A stretch of DNA of 64,000 bases from Mallotus nudiflorus. Its lineage: Eukaryota; Streptophyta; Magnoliopsida; Malpighiales; Euphorbiaceae. The position numbers and the translations under genes are program-made. The stretch covers positions 2,418,501 to 2,482,500 of the forward strand of contig CANTUR010000055.1 of the NCBI GenBank assembly GCA_947683625.1, read 5' to 3'. Shown here piece after piece: positions 1 to 12,675 of this stretch. Numbering within the stretch: position 1 is the stretch's first letter; every line of letters starts with the position of its first letter. Under the pieces are notes generated by a model. The model was not told the DNA's origin. It saw nothing but the letters and a program-made list of their open reading frames with translations, and searched no databases.

Positions 1-2644
1 GGTGGGTGTCATAAGTTTAGAAATGATCTAACCCTATTCAAATAAAAGATATTGCAATTTTTATTTTAAAATTTTTTAATTTACATCGGATTATTTAATT
101 TATTAAATCCGCTATCTAAAATAGGTGTAGCTGTAGATGGTTATGAAAAAAATAGCTTAATTATATATATATATATATATTTGATAAACCGTTATTCTAA
201 AAAATAGTTATTATTGCAGCTCTCAATTTGTTTTGACATCTCATTTCAAGAAAAAAAAAAAAAGGAAAGGAGCCAACATGTACTTATTATAATCAATTTG
301 AATTTAATCATTGAAATTAACGTATAAAAATTATTTAAATACTTCTGGTTAATGTGAAAGATACAATTTTAAGATCGCTTGAAGATATAATAATTAAATA
401 TTAATGTCTGGAAAAAATAATAAAATATTAAATGCTGAATGGTTTAAATGTACTAAACATCACCATTCTTTAATTATGAAATGCATTTTCCAAAAAGAAA
501 AAGGTACCTGAATGATGTCTAAATTTTAAATTAGATTTGAGCTTCTTCTTTTTTATTTTTTATTCATTCCAACATCTAAATAATTACATTTGTTTATTGC
601 AATCAAAATCCAATTTTATTTATACACAAGTTAGAAAAAAATTCAATATGTTTTATGTGACATACAATTTATTATGAAAAATCATCTTTACAAATTAACA
701 TTCAAATAATAAAACTACCGAAGATTGATATAACTTCCTTTAAATTATTTATAAATTATAAATTCAATCATTAATTAAAAAAATTAGTAAACTGCTAGTA
801 AAAGAGTAATTAAATTATAATTCTTTTCAAAAAGCATTCTGATGTGCAGAGTTTGAATACTGTCATCATCGATTTAAAGAGAAAGATTGCACAATATCAA
901 ATAGTAACTTTTCATCAAAAGTATTTTAACATGTAGGATTTAAATAATACCGTCGTCGATTTAAAGAGAATGATTTCTCTTATTATTAAGTTAATGGTAG
1001 ATTATTTAAGCTTCTTATTAAAAAAATCAGCAAGCTATCTCGGTGCTCACAACCTATATATGCTCTCTTTTACAAAACTAAATAGTATAGGGTATCAAGT
1101 ACATTGACACATAAACTAAAAAATACAATGTTTTTAGCTAGTTTGCTTGTAATGCCCTACCACATCCACCGAATACTTTAAAATAACAATAATAATTGCA
1201 CCGCAAACAACAAGAACATGAACGGAAGCCGTGTACACTATGCGCCACAAGCGCATTTGGCATATCTTTTGAAGGTCAAAAGCATAGTTTTGTTGTTCGG
1301 AAAAAAAAAAAAAAAGCATAGTTTTAATTATTTCTTTTTTAATTAATGATTTTGTGAAACTTACTTTTTCAAAAGCATCTATTTTCTTTTTTAGGAAAAG
1401 AATTTATTAAATAAACATATTTTCATAAAAGTAAGTTCGAAGTTAAAAAAAAAAATCAAAAGCATTTTTCGACCTTAATGTCAAATAGAAAGCCATCTAT
1501 AATGGGTTAGAAGTATTAATTTGAAACGTTGGGTGTAAAAGTTTTTTAATCATATGTTATTGTAAAATTATGCATTTTATGTGCGTGCAAATTTTAATTA
1601 TAAATAAATCATATTAATATTAAAACAATATTTTAATTGAAATTATTTGAAATCTTTTTTAATTTTTATTCACATGTAAATTGATTGAATATATGTTATG
1701 GTTTTGAGAAAAAAAAAATAAGACGTTTGAAAATTTTTTATTTTTTATTTTATTATAAGTATGGAAAGATGTAAATAAATTATGATTTAGTATATTTATT
1801 ATTTCATTTTAAAAATATTATTTAGTCATTGCTACATTTGAACTAATAGGACGAACATTAAATAAGTAAATAATTTATCAAAAATTAATTGCATGATTGA
1901 TAAATTACACTGTAAATTATTTTTAAACATTTTAATTGTTATGCATTATTAGATAAAAATTATTATGCATTATTAGATAAAAATTATGTCACATTTTAAA
2001 TTATTTAATCTTTATATTAGAAAGTAAAATTGTTTTTATATGGTTTTTTAAAAACATTGAAATATTTAAAATTAGTTAAAAATACAAACATTAATATGTT
2101 AAAATTGTTTTACAAACAATATTGACAGTATAAATTATTAAAAAAAAAAAAAAAAAGGCAGCATGTAATGGCCATAAGATTAGAGACAGAAGCATTAAAA
2201 AAAAAAAAGAGCCCCGTGCTACGTAGACAGGTAGGGAAGTAGTATAGGGTCATGCAGATTCACGACATGCCTATGAATTAGGGCATTAGAAACCTAAGAC
2301 ACGTGTTTGATAGAATATTACTTAAAAGCTATTAAAGAATGATTTAGGGATAAGAAAAAGCTGTGGACAACTGCAGCAGCATTAATCAAGTCAAATTAAC
2401 CAATAAGATGTGGGCTATCTTTGAGAGCCTTTGTCTTATTGAACATGCTCCCACTTACATTAACAATTGCCTAATTGTTTGTTTCCAAGTTGCATGTGTA
2501 AACAAATGCCCGAATTACTTTAAAGACATCAAATGGTCTAAGTTGAGCCCAATTGGTCTGAGCCGGAACCTTGGGAGACAAGAGGTCTCAACTTCAATGT
2601 TCAAATGATGCGTAATCTTAGATTTAATGTTCTTACCTTCCACC
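1..2644. other. AT-rich intergenic DNA, no recognised gene
   Basis: No coding region is recognisable. The stretch has A/T homopolymers, an (AT)n run near 162-181, and a degenerate direct duplication near 841-985 in which the block ending in 'atcgatttaaagagaa' occurs twice about 100 bp apart. A short plus-strand ORF at 2363-2608 has no family motif. The 2155-2620 segment is less AT-rich than its surroundings and could be unique sequence, but nothing identifies it. Confidence 0.5.
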
Positions 2645-2835
2645 ATCACTATATATATATATATTAAAAATATTTTAAATTTTTAATATATAATTTTAAT
2701 TTATAATTTACATTTTAATTTTTTTTAAATTCGTTTAAACTTGCAAACAGTTGATGAACATTAAGTAACGTAGTAAGTTATGCTCGATTATAAACAAGCT
2801 AAATCTAAACTGGTTAAAATTCAGCTTGGTTTGGT
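2645..2835 (+). repeat. Partial copy of dispersed AT-rich non-autonomous repeat (copy 1)
   Basis: The segment aligns by eye with the right part of the repeat at 4020-4487. Both run from an AT-rich core through 'ctcgcaaacaactcgtgaac'-like and 'gctcgattataaacaagct'-like blocks to a 'aaaattcagct' end. It lies just outside the Tat-like element. Its left half is missing. No coding capacity is visible, and its class (MITE or other) is not settled. Confidence 0.5.
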
Positions 2836-2888
2836 GACATGCCTAATGGTTTGTTGATAATTTTGATTATAAAAAAAATCAAAATATA

Positions 2889-5392
2889 TGTAGGCGGCAG
2901 GGTTCAACACATACCCAAGTGTTTGGTGACGACAGCACTGTGTGGGGTCAGGGCTTATTAGGAAATACAAAAAGGGCTTACAGCTCGAGTCGAAGATGGA
3001 AGTTGCCACCCGGATGAGACTCGAGACACACTTTTACAGAAACCGGATTCCACGAACATGCATCAACTGCTATCCTCAAAGATTGAGTTTGGAAACTGGG
3101 TATGAACTTTTGAATGTCCACCTAACCTTGTGGTTGGTCTTCGTTTGTGTTTTATTACTTTTAATTAATTAATTGTTTCTTTATTTGCATGCAAATTGCA
3201 ATTTTCACCAAATAAATCTCTAATTTTATGGTTTAGTCCAAGTTTGGATTTAATTCCAATTATATGCAATTTAAGTGTGATTCACAACATTTATGACAAA
3301 TTATAAAAAAAAAATGAAAACAATAAAATAAGTGCACATACAAAGAAATGGGGGGAGGAGAAATGATTTACAACCCTTAATCATGCAAATAAATTTAAAT
3401 GCACACACAGAGAAAGGGAGGAAGGAGAAAAGATTACAACCCTTTTAATCACTCAAAATAGCGGAAAAAAAAACTTAAAGGAAATCTTCTAAAATTGGGA
3501 TAATATTTTGGTGATAATAATCACCCTAATTATTCCTAAAAAATAAATCATTTAGCTTCTCACAAATAATAATATAAAAAACCTAAAAAAGGAAAAACCA
3601 TCAAGTTAATTCCATAAAAGTAAAATAAGTCACAAATAAACATAAAATAAATTAAGCAAGTAAAGGTTTAATTAATAAGTAAATATCAAGATAATGAAAT
3701 AAGATAAAAAGAAGGAAAACACAGAAATATAGAAATATATAAAAACATAAATTGCACACAACATGTAAAATTAAAATTAAAATAAACATAAATCTAATAA
3801 TTTTAAAAAACTAACCTAAAATACTAATGCATGCATACTTAAATTTAAAAGAAAATTAACTAATAAATTACATAACAAATAAACAGATTCACATAGAATA
3901 TTCTCGAATTAAAAGAGAATTAATATTTAAAAATTTAAATAAAATGTGTAAAATAAATAACAAAATAAAAGAGATGTGGTGACACCTCTTCATTAAGGCA
4001 TCACTTTAGGTCTCTCGCGAGCAATTCAATATTCTATTTGATAAAAATTCAAATAGTAAAGCTCGTTTAATAAACAAGCTGAACTCAAATTATATAAAAT
4101 TATGCTTAAGAAGCTCATGAACAAGCTCGAATAGAAGCTCATGAGCCAATTCGTAATTTTAATGTTTAGTAATTTGATTTTAGAAATATAATATATACAT
4201 TCATACTTTAAAAAATATTTTAAAATATATAATTAGAATAAAATCATAATTTTTATTAAATATATTGTAATTTATTTAATAAATAATTTATTTTTAATTT
4301 TTGAATGTATAATTTTAATTTATAGTTTGTATTTCTTAAAATTTCTTTAGGCTCATTTAAGCTCGCAAACAACTCGTGAACACCATATAAGATAGCGAAC
4401 TCAACTCATTTATAAATGAACCGAGCTTAAGCTAGCCAAAATTTAGCTCAACTCAGCTTAGCTCGATTACACCCCTACTTACACCATAGTGGTAATGCCT
4501 CTTCGATGAGGCGTTGTCAGAATTCTAATTTACAAAAATAAATTTCCTAAATTTCTCTTCTTTTTCTAATTAAGTATGAAAATAAAATTCTTATAAACAA
4601 ACTAACTACTCATGCACTAGTCTATAAAGCTATATTTCAACATAACAAATTCATTCAAATCATGTAGAATATATTGGATAAACTACAAAATCAATGTAAG
4701 ATTGAAAGTTTTATTGTTTTATATTGATTTGATTTTTAAAATATTTAGCCCTCAAATCTTAAATTCTGCTACAGAACTGTCAGAATGCAAAGGTAGCTTC
4801 CTTCCTCTTGAATTAGACCTGTAAGACCCTTTCTTTCCCTAATGCCTCATTCCTTCTTCTCTTTTACTTTTTGAGCTTTCTTCTCCTTTCATCAACTTTC
4901 AAAGCAACCAGTTTGATAAACTCCTTTTGTTTCTTCCTCTAATAAAAAAAAAGTTCCTTTCTCTTTCCTCCTCTACTCCATTTAATTACTTAATTCTTCT
5001 ATTTAATTCCATTAAGGAAACTCCACATCCTCCTCCTTTGTCAGAAATGTCTCCATCATTATTGGAGCATGCAAATTATAAATATAGGAGTAATTAAGAT
5101 GTTTCCACAGTTAGTAACGCCTTATTTAAAAAATAGAGTAGCAGCACTAAGGCAACACCTTTATGAAGAGGCATCACCTCATTAGCTCACTGTTATAGAG
5201 GTGACACCTCTTCAGTAAGGTGTTGCCTTATTGACTTTGGGCTAAGGCTGATGCGCTTTCGGTGTCATTTATGATCCATTTTCAATAGAGTTTTAAGATT
5301 CAGGTCCATTCTCAAAAGGATTATAGGCTAATCTTTGCATTTAGTGCTCATTTAATTATTGGGTTATAAGCCGATCAAATAGAGTGTCAACA
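2889..5392 (-). repeat. 3' LTR of the Tat-like element
   Basis: This 2.5-kb repeat matches 33335-35396 in order over its length. It is about 440 bp longer, mainly because a dispersed AT-rich repeat sits at about 4020-4487 and is absent from the other LTR. On the sense (minus) strand it starts TGTTGACA and ends CTACA. It contains blocks built on GAAGAGG/CCTCTTC and a purine-rich stretch (sense strand) near 4830-4960. Confidence 0.75.
4020..4487 (+). repeat. Dispersed AT-rich non-autonomous repeat inserted in the Tat 3' LTR (copy 2)
   Basis: The segment is absent at the matching place in the other LTR (near 34440-34465), which acts as an empty site. It is rich in 'gctcg' and 'gagct' words at both ends around an AT-rich core and ends '...gctcgattacacccct'. 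Related copies lie at 2645-2835 (partial) and at about 37943-38405 in the opposite orientation. Exact ends and the target duplication cannot be resolved by eye. There is no ORF. Confidence 0.6.
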
Positions 5393-5408
5393 GTTTACCC
5401 CTTGCTTT
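5393..5408 (-). other. Polypurine tract of the Tat-like element
   Basis: On the minus strand the bases just before the 3' LTR read AAGCAAGGGGTAAAC, followed at once by TGTTGACA. This is the expected place for the plus-strand primer of reverse transcription. Confidence 0.5.
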
Positions 5409-5562
5409 TTTAAAAATTAAAATGCAACCAATGAAATAAGATTTATGAAAAGCATAGATGCAAACAATTAAATAAATTTTTGGAGCCAAATGTACAAGAA
5501 AATAATTAGATATTCTATCTCTATGTCATCAACCCTAGGATCCACCCAAAATGTAAAATTTT

Positions 5563-5908
5563 GATACTTTGATCAGTAAGTTATGTCTTCTACACTGTAA
5601 ACCTTAAGATACAACCTGAGAGGTGAACTGTTAATACTTCGATCAATAAACTATGTCTTATACACAGTCAACCTCAAGATATAACCTAAGAGGTGAACTG
5701 CTGATACTTTGATCAGCAACTACATCTTATGCATTGTCATCCTCAGGGTACAACTTAAGAGGTGATATACTGATACTTCGATCAACAACTACATCTTATG
5801 CACTGTCAACCTCAAGGTACAACCTGAGAGGTAAACTGCTGATACTTCGATCAACAACTACATCTTATGCATATCATCCTCAAGGTACAACCTGAGAGGT
5901 GAATTGCT
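5563..5908 (-). repeat. Minisatellite, five units of 68-70 bp
   Basis: Five tandem units start at about 5563, 5633, 5703, 5772 and 5841, each with a 'gatacttcgatca' head and an 'acctgagaggtgaactgct' tail. In element sense they lie between gag and the 3' LTR. Tandem repeats in this position are known in Ogre/Tat elements. Confidence 0.8.
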
Positions 5909-5982
5909 GATACAATAATCTCGTTACATGAGATAGGATTCTTATTGCCACTTTTAGCTTCAGGAAGGGTCAATTGAAATGT

Positions 5983-6405
5983 GCCATTTAGCCTATGGGG
6001 CATTAAGTAGGGTAAATCCAAAGAAGCCATGTAGCCTTTGGGGCGTCATGTTTAGACAATATAGATAAGCCATATAGCCTCATGAGTGTTAGGCAAGGTC
6101 AATCAAAATATGCCATATAGCCTCTAGGGAATTAGACAAGGTCAATCTAAATGTACCATATAGCTTTTAAGGCATCAGGTAAGGTCAATCAAAATATGTT
6201 ATATAGCGTGTTAGGTAAGGATAACCAAAATATGATAATATATCCTTTGGAGCATTAGACGGGGATAAATAAATATTATATAGCCTCTGGGGCATCATAC
6301 ATGGTCAACTTAAAAGTATCATATAGCATAAGGGCATCAAACAAGTCAAGCAAAATGTGCCATATAGCCTCTAAGGCGTTAAGCAAATCATGACTGCATC
6401 TTATG
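5983..6405 (-). repeat. Minisatellite, about ten degenerate units of about 43 bp
   Basis: Units centred on 'gccatatagcctctggggcat' recur with a mostly 43-bp step (about 5983, 6026, 6069, 6112, 6155, 6198, then shortened units to about 6359). The array differs in sequence from the 5563-5908 array but is in the same non-coding part of the Tat-like element. Confidence 0.75.
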
Positions 6406-8097
6406 CACTTGAGGTAGCTCACTCTTAGGAAAACACATTCAGAAAAGTTTAAACTGGTGTATGCATGGTCATGATTTTTGAAAACTTTCAAAAGTGATTT
6501 GACAATAAAGCTCACTTAGTGAGTGTAATATTTATGGAAAACATGCATTGTTGTAATGCACCTAAGTATGAAGTCTAAAGATAACTTTTGTAAAATGATT
6601 CTATGTATGCATGAATTAATAGTCAAAAACTAAAAATCTTGAATGACTTTGTATGTATCAATTAGCCAAATGCCTTTTTCTATTTAAAGCTAATCTTCAG
6701 GAACTAGCCCTTGTTATATTAAAGAATTCGAATTCAAAAATTAAGTCTATCAGAGACTGTCATTGAAACTGATTTATCCAAATGGAAAAGAAATTAGGAC
6801 CCCCTCATCATCAAATTGGGATAATGACAACAAGTGCTCCCTTACTTGGTCACCTTCTATGAATGCTTTGCTATTGTAAGATGGTTATGCTTGACCCTTA
6901 GTGTGGAAGAGATACTTCGTTTGCCCCCTAGCTTAAGAATTTATTAAAAGTCTCTATCGCTTGTGAGGCTTAAGGTATTATATGATTTAAAATTTTCCCC
7001 CAATAGAGGAATTGATAGACCGTGTCACTCTTGCACCACAAGATAAAATCTTATAATTTCTCAAACTACTCTTCTCAAAATGAAAGTGTAACCAATTTTA
7101 TTTTATATTCATTCTTTTACCTAAGTCACTCCCTTTGGGAGTTTTTGAACCTAGATGGGTCTTTCATTTTTTCTCTTTTACTTAGGTTGCTCCCTTTCTA
7201 AGAGTTTTCAGCCTAGCTGGGTGGTTGTAAATTCATGATGATGATTGACCATTGTTTTGTTATGTTTGATATTCATGTTACCACTTTAGTTGTTGATCAC
7301 TCAATGCTCCCATTGTTGATTATTGGACTTTAATGTCACTCACACTGTTGATTGCTGCAAAACTTGTAAAAAGCCCATGTTTGACACTTCACATGCTAAC
7401 ATTATGTCGATTATCACTATCTTCACATGATTACTCCTTTGTTATAATTAGGCATGCTACATTATGCTTTTTATTAATAAGCCCTTTATGAGTCTTTTTA
7501 CTAACTATTTTTTAGCTTGCAGTCGGTGGTGATTTATTTTAGAATTTTGAGTTTTGCATCATTGCAAATCATAAGGACTTTCAAAGGGTTACACAGTATC
7601 GACTTTTCAAATATAGGTGGCATAAACAAATATGTTTCTTTTTTCTTTTCTTTTTTCACCTCATTCTTTTCTTTTTCCTTTCTCTTTTTCTTTTTCTCCT
7701 TTTTCTTTTTTTTTCTCTTTTTTTTCTCTTTCTTGGTGAATATGGTGGATCAATTTCAAGAAAAGTTGAGATTAAAAGTGCACAAAGGAGATTGAAAGTG
7801 CCCAAAGGGAAATTGAAAGTTAATTCTGACATTTAGTCCTGTTGATATGGTTTTTCTTTTTCTTTTTTATTTTGAATCTCTCTCTCATTCAAGCCTAAGG
7901 TTGCATGCACAATCATAACAAATTTATAATCATGTAAATCAGGCAATCAAATATACATTAGCACTAAAGAAAAAAATATATTGCAGTAAAACATTGTTCT
8001 GAATTATTACAACACCGAAAGACAATAAAGACAATAATCATTTAAAAAGAACAATCATTCATTGGTGCTCAAATTCAAGTCAACTTCAACTTGTACT
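6406..8097. other. Non-coding interior of the Tat-like element
   Basis: No reading frame with family motifs is visible where pol would be expected. The segment includes a degenerate duplication of about 65 bp at about 7113-7240 ('cctaagtcactccctttgggag' and 'cttaggttgctccctttctaag' versions) and a polypyrimidine tract at about 7638-7735. The open frame through that tract is low-complexity Phe/Ser and not a gene. Confidence 0.5.
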
Positions 8098-8680
8098 TTA
8101 AAATGGTATAGCTCTTTGAAGTCCTTTATGCCCATATCCTTCAATTTGGTGGCCATAGATGGAGTTCAAGCTTTTATGGTTATAATTAACTAGTTTGATT
8201 ATGTAGGTCTATGCTTCATCTAAGCTAAGCGACTCATTAGATATTTGTTTTATATTTTATAGCTCATTAAGGGAGCCTTCAAATTGAGAATTTAACTCAT
8301 ACTGCATGATAAAGGCTGAACATAACTCCTTTTAGTCTTACTAAACATATGCATCCAGAGTGTAGTACCACTTGATAGCAACTCCTTCTAAGGATAATGT
8401 AGATTATTTGACAATCTAGGCTTTAGACAACCCAGTGGACTACACAGAGATGATGTACTGCTTCAGATGTATATGAGGATTACCAGTGCCATAATATTTC
8501 TTCATATTTAGGAATTTGTATTTTTGGGGCAATGATTCTTCTTCCTCCAAATCCAAGTCCATATTGGAAAAGTCAGGATCGAGCCTGTGATTTTTCATCA
8601 TAGTCTGCAATTGATCCATTTACCTATTCAATTGGATCTGAGGTCCTAACATTCTACATTTTTTTGAAGTGATCTAAGTT
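8098..8680 (-). pseudogene. gag: Tat-like gag, decayed
   Basis: Gag forms the virus-like particle in the cytoplasm. On the minus strand one frame reads as a retrotransposon Gag core: a start region 'MDQLQTMMKNHRLDPDF', then 'YYGTGNPHIHLKQY', 'LSLEGVAIKWYYTLDA', 'KELCSAFIMQYE' and 'NSQFEGSLNEL'. At least nine in-frame stops break it, so nothing can be made from it. The order matches the Gag capsid-like domain of plant Gypsy elements (PTRX2-type retrotransposon gag). No zinc knuckle or protease follows. The first ATG (8617-8619) is preceded by an in-frame TAA, so the true start was probably further upstream. It is the only coding relic of the outer element. Confidence 0.7.
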
Positions 8681-10054
8681 ATTTTGATTGGATCATTGAT
8701 ATTGGTGGGCCAAATTTACCTTTAATCTGCTTCCAAAAAAGAAAAGGCTTATGGCTAAGAAAAATACATTTTTGAAAATTACAATAAATTTCATGTATGC
8801 ATGAAATGCAAAATTATTTACAATTATTTATTTACAAACACAAGCAGATCATATAGAAAAACCTCCCAACCTTATTTCTCCCACACGCATGTTCAATGGC
8901 GAGTCTCTTTTCCTAGGATTTTTGGTCTAGGTTTTGATTATTATCAGGGGATAACAATGTTAGTGATATGCACTAGGTCAATCATGTATGACCATGTTTT
9001 GACTTTATCATTTTATTTACTAAAGAGGCATTTTTCATTATCATTTTATGTTATGATAATTACTTAAATAGTCAATTCTTACTAAGGTCATTAAGTATAT
9101 GACTTGATAGTAAACCCTTTAGATTAAATATGAGTTTTATTCAAATTATCCCTAGTCATAACAATGTATTATAGCTAGTATGGTGTTGATTGATGATTAT
9201 GTTTTACTAATCGTGAATATGAGATATTAAGTCAACTCATAGGTACTTATTTAAGAAATAAAGTGCTAGATTGACCCATTGTGAGAATACTACATAAATT
9301 ATTATCATAAGTAATTCTTATTATAGTAATATTGGCTTAGTCCTCTAACCTTAAAATCACCATGGATTTCAACATAACTATTTTGTATTTTGACACAATC
9401 TTACATTATCTTTAACCATATGATAAAATAGGTTATTGTTGGGTATGAAATGAGTTATGTGAGGAATGTGAGTGATTAAGAAGGAATTTGTCCCTCATTT
9501 AATCTGAGTAAGATATCTATGGGCCCCTTGATAAGATAGACTGAGGAAAATGCATGGTCATGCTAAAGTAAATTAATAAAGAGTTATCATTTTTAGTTAC
9601 TTAGAATTACGAAATAATATGATTGAATTCTATAAGGATGACATAATCTATGCCTTATATCCGATCAAGATATCATATGACAAAGGGACTAGAATATTCA
9701 CTGTGTATTAGGTTATTTCGGGTTATTAACTTCACATGACTTGGTAGTCATAATGTCTTGCTAAAGGCCACTTATGACTTGTAGGCCTAAATAGAGATTT
9801 AAGGCCCACTGCCAACGTCATGTGAACCTATAGGGTCACACACTTTGAATAAGCCTAAAACGAATATGGTTTTAACAAGCCCATATAAGCTGTGTGAAAA
9901 TAAATAAATAAAATATTTATTTATGTATTTAAGGTAAAGGTTATCTTAAATAAATAGAAAATTATTTATGATTTAATTTTAAATAAAATCAAAATAAGAA
10001 TAAGTGAGAAATTACCAAAAAGTTGTTTGGTAAGTGAAACCCTAATTTAGAGGT

Positions 10055-10065
10055 CTATAAATATA
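10055..10065 (+). promoter_or_regulatory. TATA-like box of the solo LTR
   Basis: The string 'ctataaatata' sits about 400 bp before the LTR end and is followed by 'ctctagggtttcac', a common leader pattern in plant LTRs. It is probably the relic of the LTR promoter. Confidence 0.4.
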
Positions 10066-10462
10066 TTATATTCTCTAGGGTTTCACTATCACTCTCATTA
10101 TTCTGCCACTAAATCCATTTTCTCTCTTTTAGAAAACAAAAACACATAGTTCTTTTGATTCTTGATTTATGAGAAATCAAGAGAAGGTGCTAGCACACAC
10201 AAACATTTATTTTCAAGTCAAGGGTTGTTCATGTGGACACTTATGGAGGACAGATTCTTTTGGAGACGTCTCAATCCGAACTGTCAAATTAAAAGCTCAA
10301 GGTAGGGTGTCATCGGAGTAAACCTCCTCTCTTCCTTCTAGAAATCTTGCCCCTTTGGCGTTTGTGGTAGGATTTTAAAAATCATAGATTTAATCAATTA
10401 ATCTAATTACTTGGATCTGGATTTGGGTTTGTGATTAAAATTTAATTTTTCCGCTGTATATG

Positions 10463-11785
10463 TGAAAGAGTCCTAGAGGGGGGATGATTAGGACTATAGA
10501 ACAAAAATGGAAAATTAAAGGAATTATTTACAAGAAGTGAGTAAGAGTAGAGAAGGAAGAATGATGAACATAAATATTTAAGGAGTTCGGATTCATAAAT
10601 AATCCTACGTCTCCACCTAACTTATTCCTAAGTTATGATTTTTTAATCACCCATAATCTTATTAACAAGATTGAGAATACATAAGAGTTTTATGGCTCAC
10701 TCTTACAACCTTATAATCTTGAGTTTTCAAGGCTCACTCAAAAACCAAATTCCTAAGTGTTTTAATGGCTAAACACTTAAACCAATTCCTTTAGAATAGA
10801 ATCTCACTTCTCATTTTCTAAACCCAAAAAATAGAAGAATAAGAATGTCTATTCTAATCACTCACCAACTCTCACAAGAGTTATACACAAAGAATTTTTC
10901 AAAAGAAAGTTTTAGAGCTCAATTGAATGTTTAAGAAAATGATGAATGATGCACAAGTTTTCTTCACCTTTCAATTGAATTCTAAATTGTGTTTATATAG
11001 AAAAATACTCAAAAATATAGTTGTTGGATGTGTCAATCATGTCTCCAACATTTAGAATTGATTTTGAATTGAACTTATGGTAGCTCAAGGGCTACTCACG
11101 AGCGTCTCACGAGTGAACAGTGCTCGTGAGGGGTGAAATTATAGCCGTTATATTCAAAAATTCCCATTGGAATGTTGTCAAAGGTCTGCTCACGAGTAGA
11201 TCATGAGCCACCAGCTGGTGAGGAGTGCTCATGAGTAGCATTGCCATCTTTTGGCAAAAATGTGCTCCAAATGCTCCATTGACAGAATGCTCGTGACCAC
11301 TTCGAAAGATACTCGTGAACGAGACTAAAGAAGATCGATTCAGCCACAACATTCTTCATAAAAGTTGTATATAATTGTCTTATCTTTCCATAAAAATTTT
11401 AATTACCTCATTTGGACATCTTTAGCTCAAGTTATTGCTGAATTACCAAGAGTTGTGCAAACTAAAATGCAAGCTGCATATGCTGACTTCGACTGAAGAT
11501 TTGTATACCCAAATGAAATTGGATTTTTATTAGCAAGTACAATTTGGAAAGATTAAGATGTCTAATTCAAAAGTGAAGAAGTTCATTTTCTCATTTAAGA
11601 GCTCTAAATATGTCAAAAGTCTTCTTCAATCTTAGAGGTTCAATCAGCCCGAAAAGTCACTATTCACCCAAAAGTGTATATGCTTGTTTGGTATATAATT
11701 CCCTACACACTCAATTGAAATTATTAGTATAAAAATTGTTTGTCAAAGTCCAAAATTAGGAGTTTGATCATGCAAATGGTCAATA
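10463..11785 (-). repeat. 3' LTR of the SIRE-like element
   Basis: It is a direct copy of 31458-32782. On the sense strand it begins TATTGACC where the partner begins TGTTGACC, so the terminal TG has decayed to TA. A cluster of palindromic CTCACGAG/CTCGTGAG words lies at about 11095-11320. Confidence 0.85.
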
Positions 11786-11810
11786 ATTTCCCGCTTTTTG
11801 GCATTGACAA
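11786..11810 (-). other. Polypurine tract of the SIRE-like element
   Basis: The sense strand reads 'gccaaaaagcgggaaat' directly before the 3' LTR, a purine-rich run in the correct place for plus-strand priming. Confidence 0.5.
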
Positions 11811-12675
11811 CCAATTTGAAAAGATGATATATAATATGTGTGTGTGTGTAAAAAAAATAAATAACATATATAAGCATATTAAATAAAAATAGCTCCCCTT
11901 TTCAAATTAAACAGATGCAAAATAAGAAATAATTTTGCTCCCCCTTAACATGTGCATAAATTCAATATTTATCATGTATCAGAGCATATAGATAAATGAA
12001 TTATCATAGCATGTATAAGGGTTTAACAAATATATTCCTTTAACAAAAATATATTTCTTTATTTCTCCTCCTTATTGGACATGATAAGAAATATAAATAA
12101 ATTTTATTATCCTTCTTTTCAAAAATAAAGACAACATAACAAGTTATCAAACAAATGATGATAACATGATTAGAAAATGTTAGACAAAATGAAGGAAATA
12201 ATTTCAAACATATATGGAGGTAGTGCTATTATAATGCATCATAAAATAGTATATATACTATATTCAAACATCACATGATCATGTAGAGTTAGTCAATCAA
12301 TCATATATAATCATGTGGTACTTAGCATATCTTTTACATAATTATTTATCCCCTAAGCATATAGCTTCTTTAGCTTTTTCTCCCCCTTTGTCAAAGATAA
12401 AAAGAAACGAGAGATAGATATAAGGGGAAATTATGACCTAAGGGAGCCAAAAATACTAAAGGGAATAAAAGATCAAGAACCAAAACAATGCAAATAAAGA
12501 TATGCAAAATCTTTATAAAATACATGTCATTCAATACGTGCATAAATGTTGCATGAATAAGCTCAATTAATAGTCATAAAGGAAATACAATGATGATAAA
12601 GAGGTACACAAACAATTCTTTAGTCTTAAATATGGAAAATAAACAAAAAAGAAAAAAACAAAAGTAAAAAGAAAA

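Noticed and set aside
2363..2608. 81-codon plus ORF with several Cys
   Set aside because: No motif, no conserved neighbour and no clear promoter; kept only as a mention in the intergenic entry.
5563..6405. Regular repeats suggesting a CRISPR-like array
   Set aside because: The units are contiguous tandem repeats without unique spacers, in plant retrotransposon DNA.
7517..7795. 92-codon plus-strand ORF
   Set aside because: It is Phe/Ser low-complexity translation of a polypyrimidine tract in the non-coding part of the Tat-like element.
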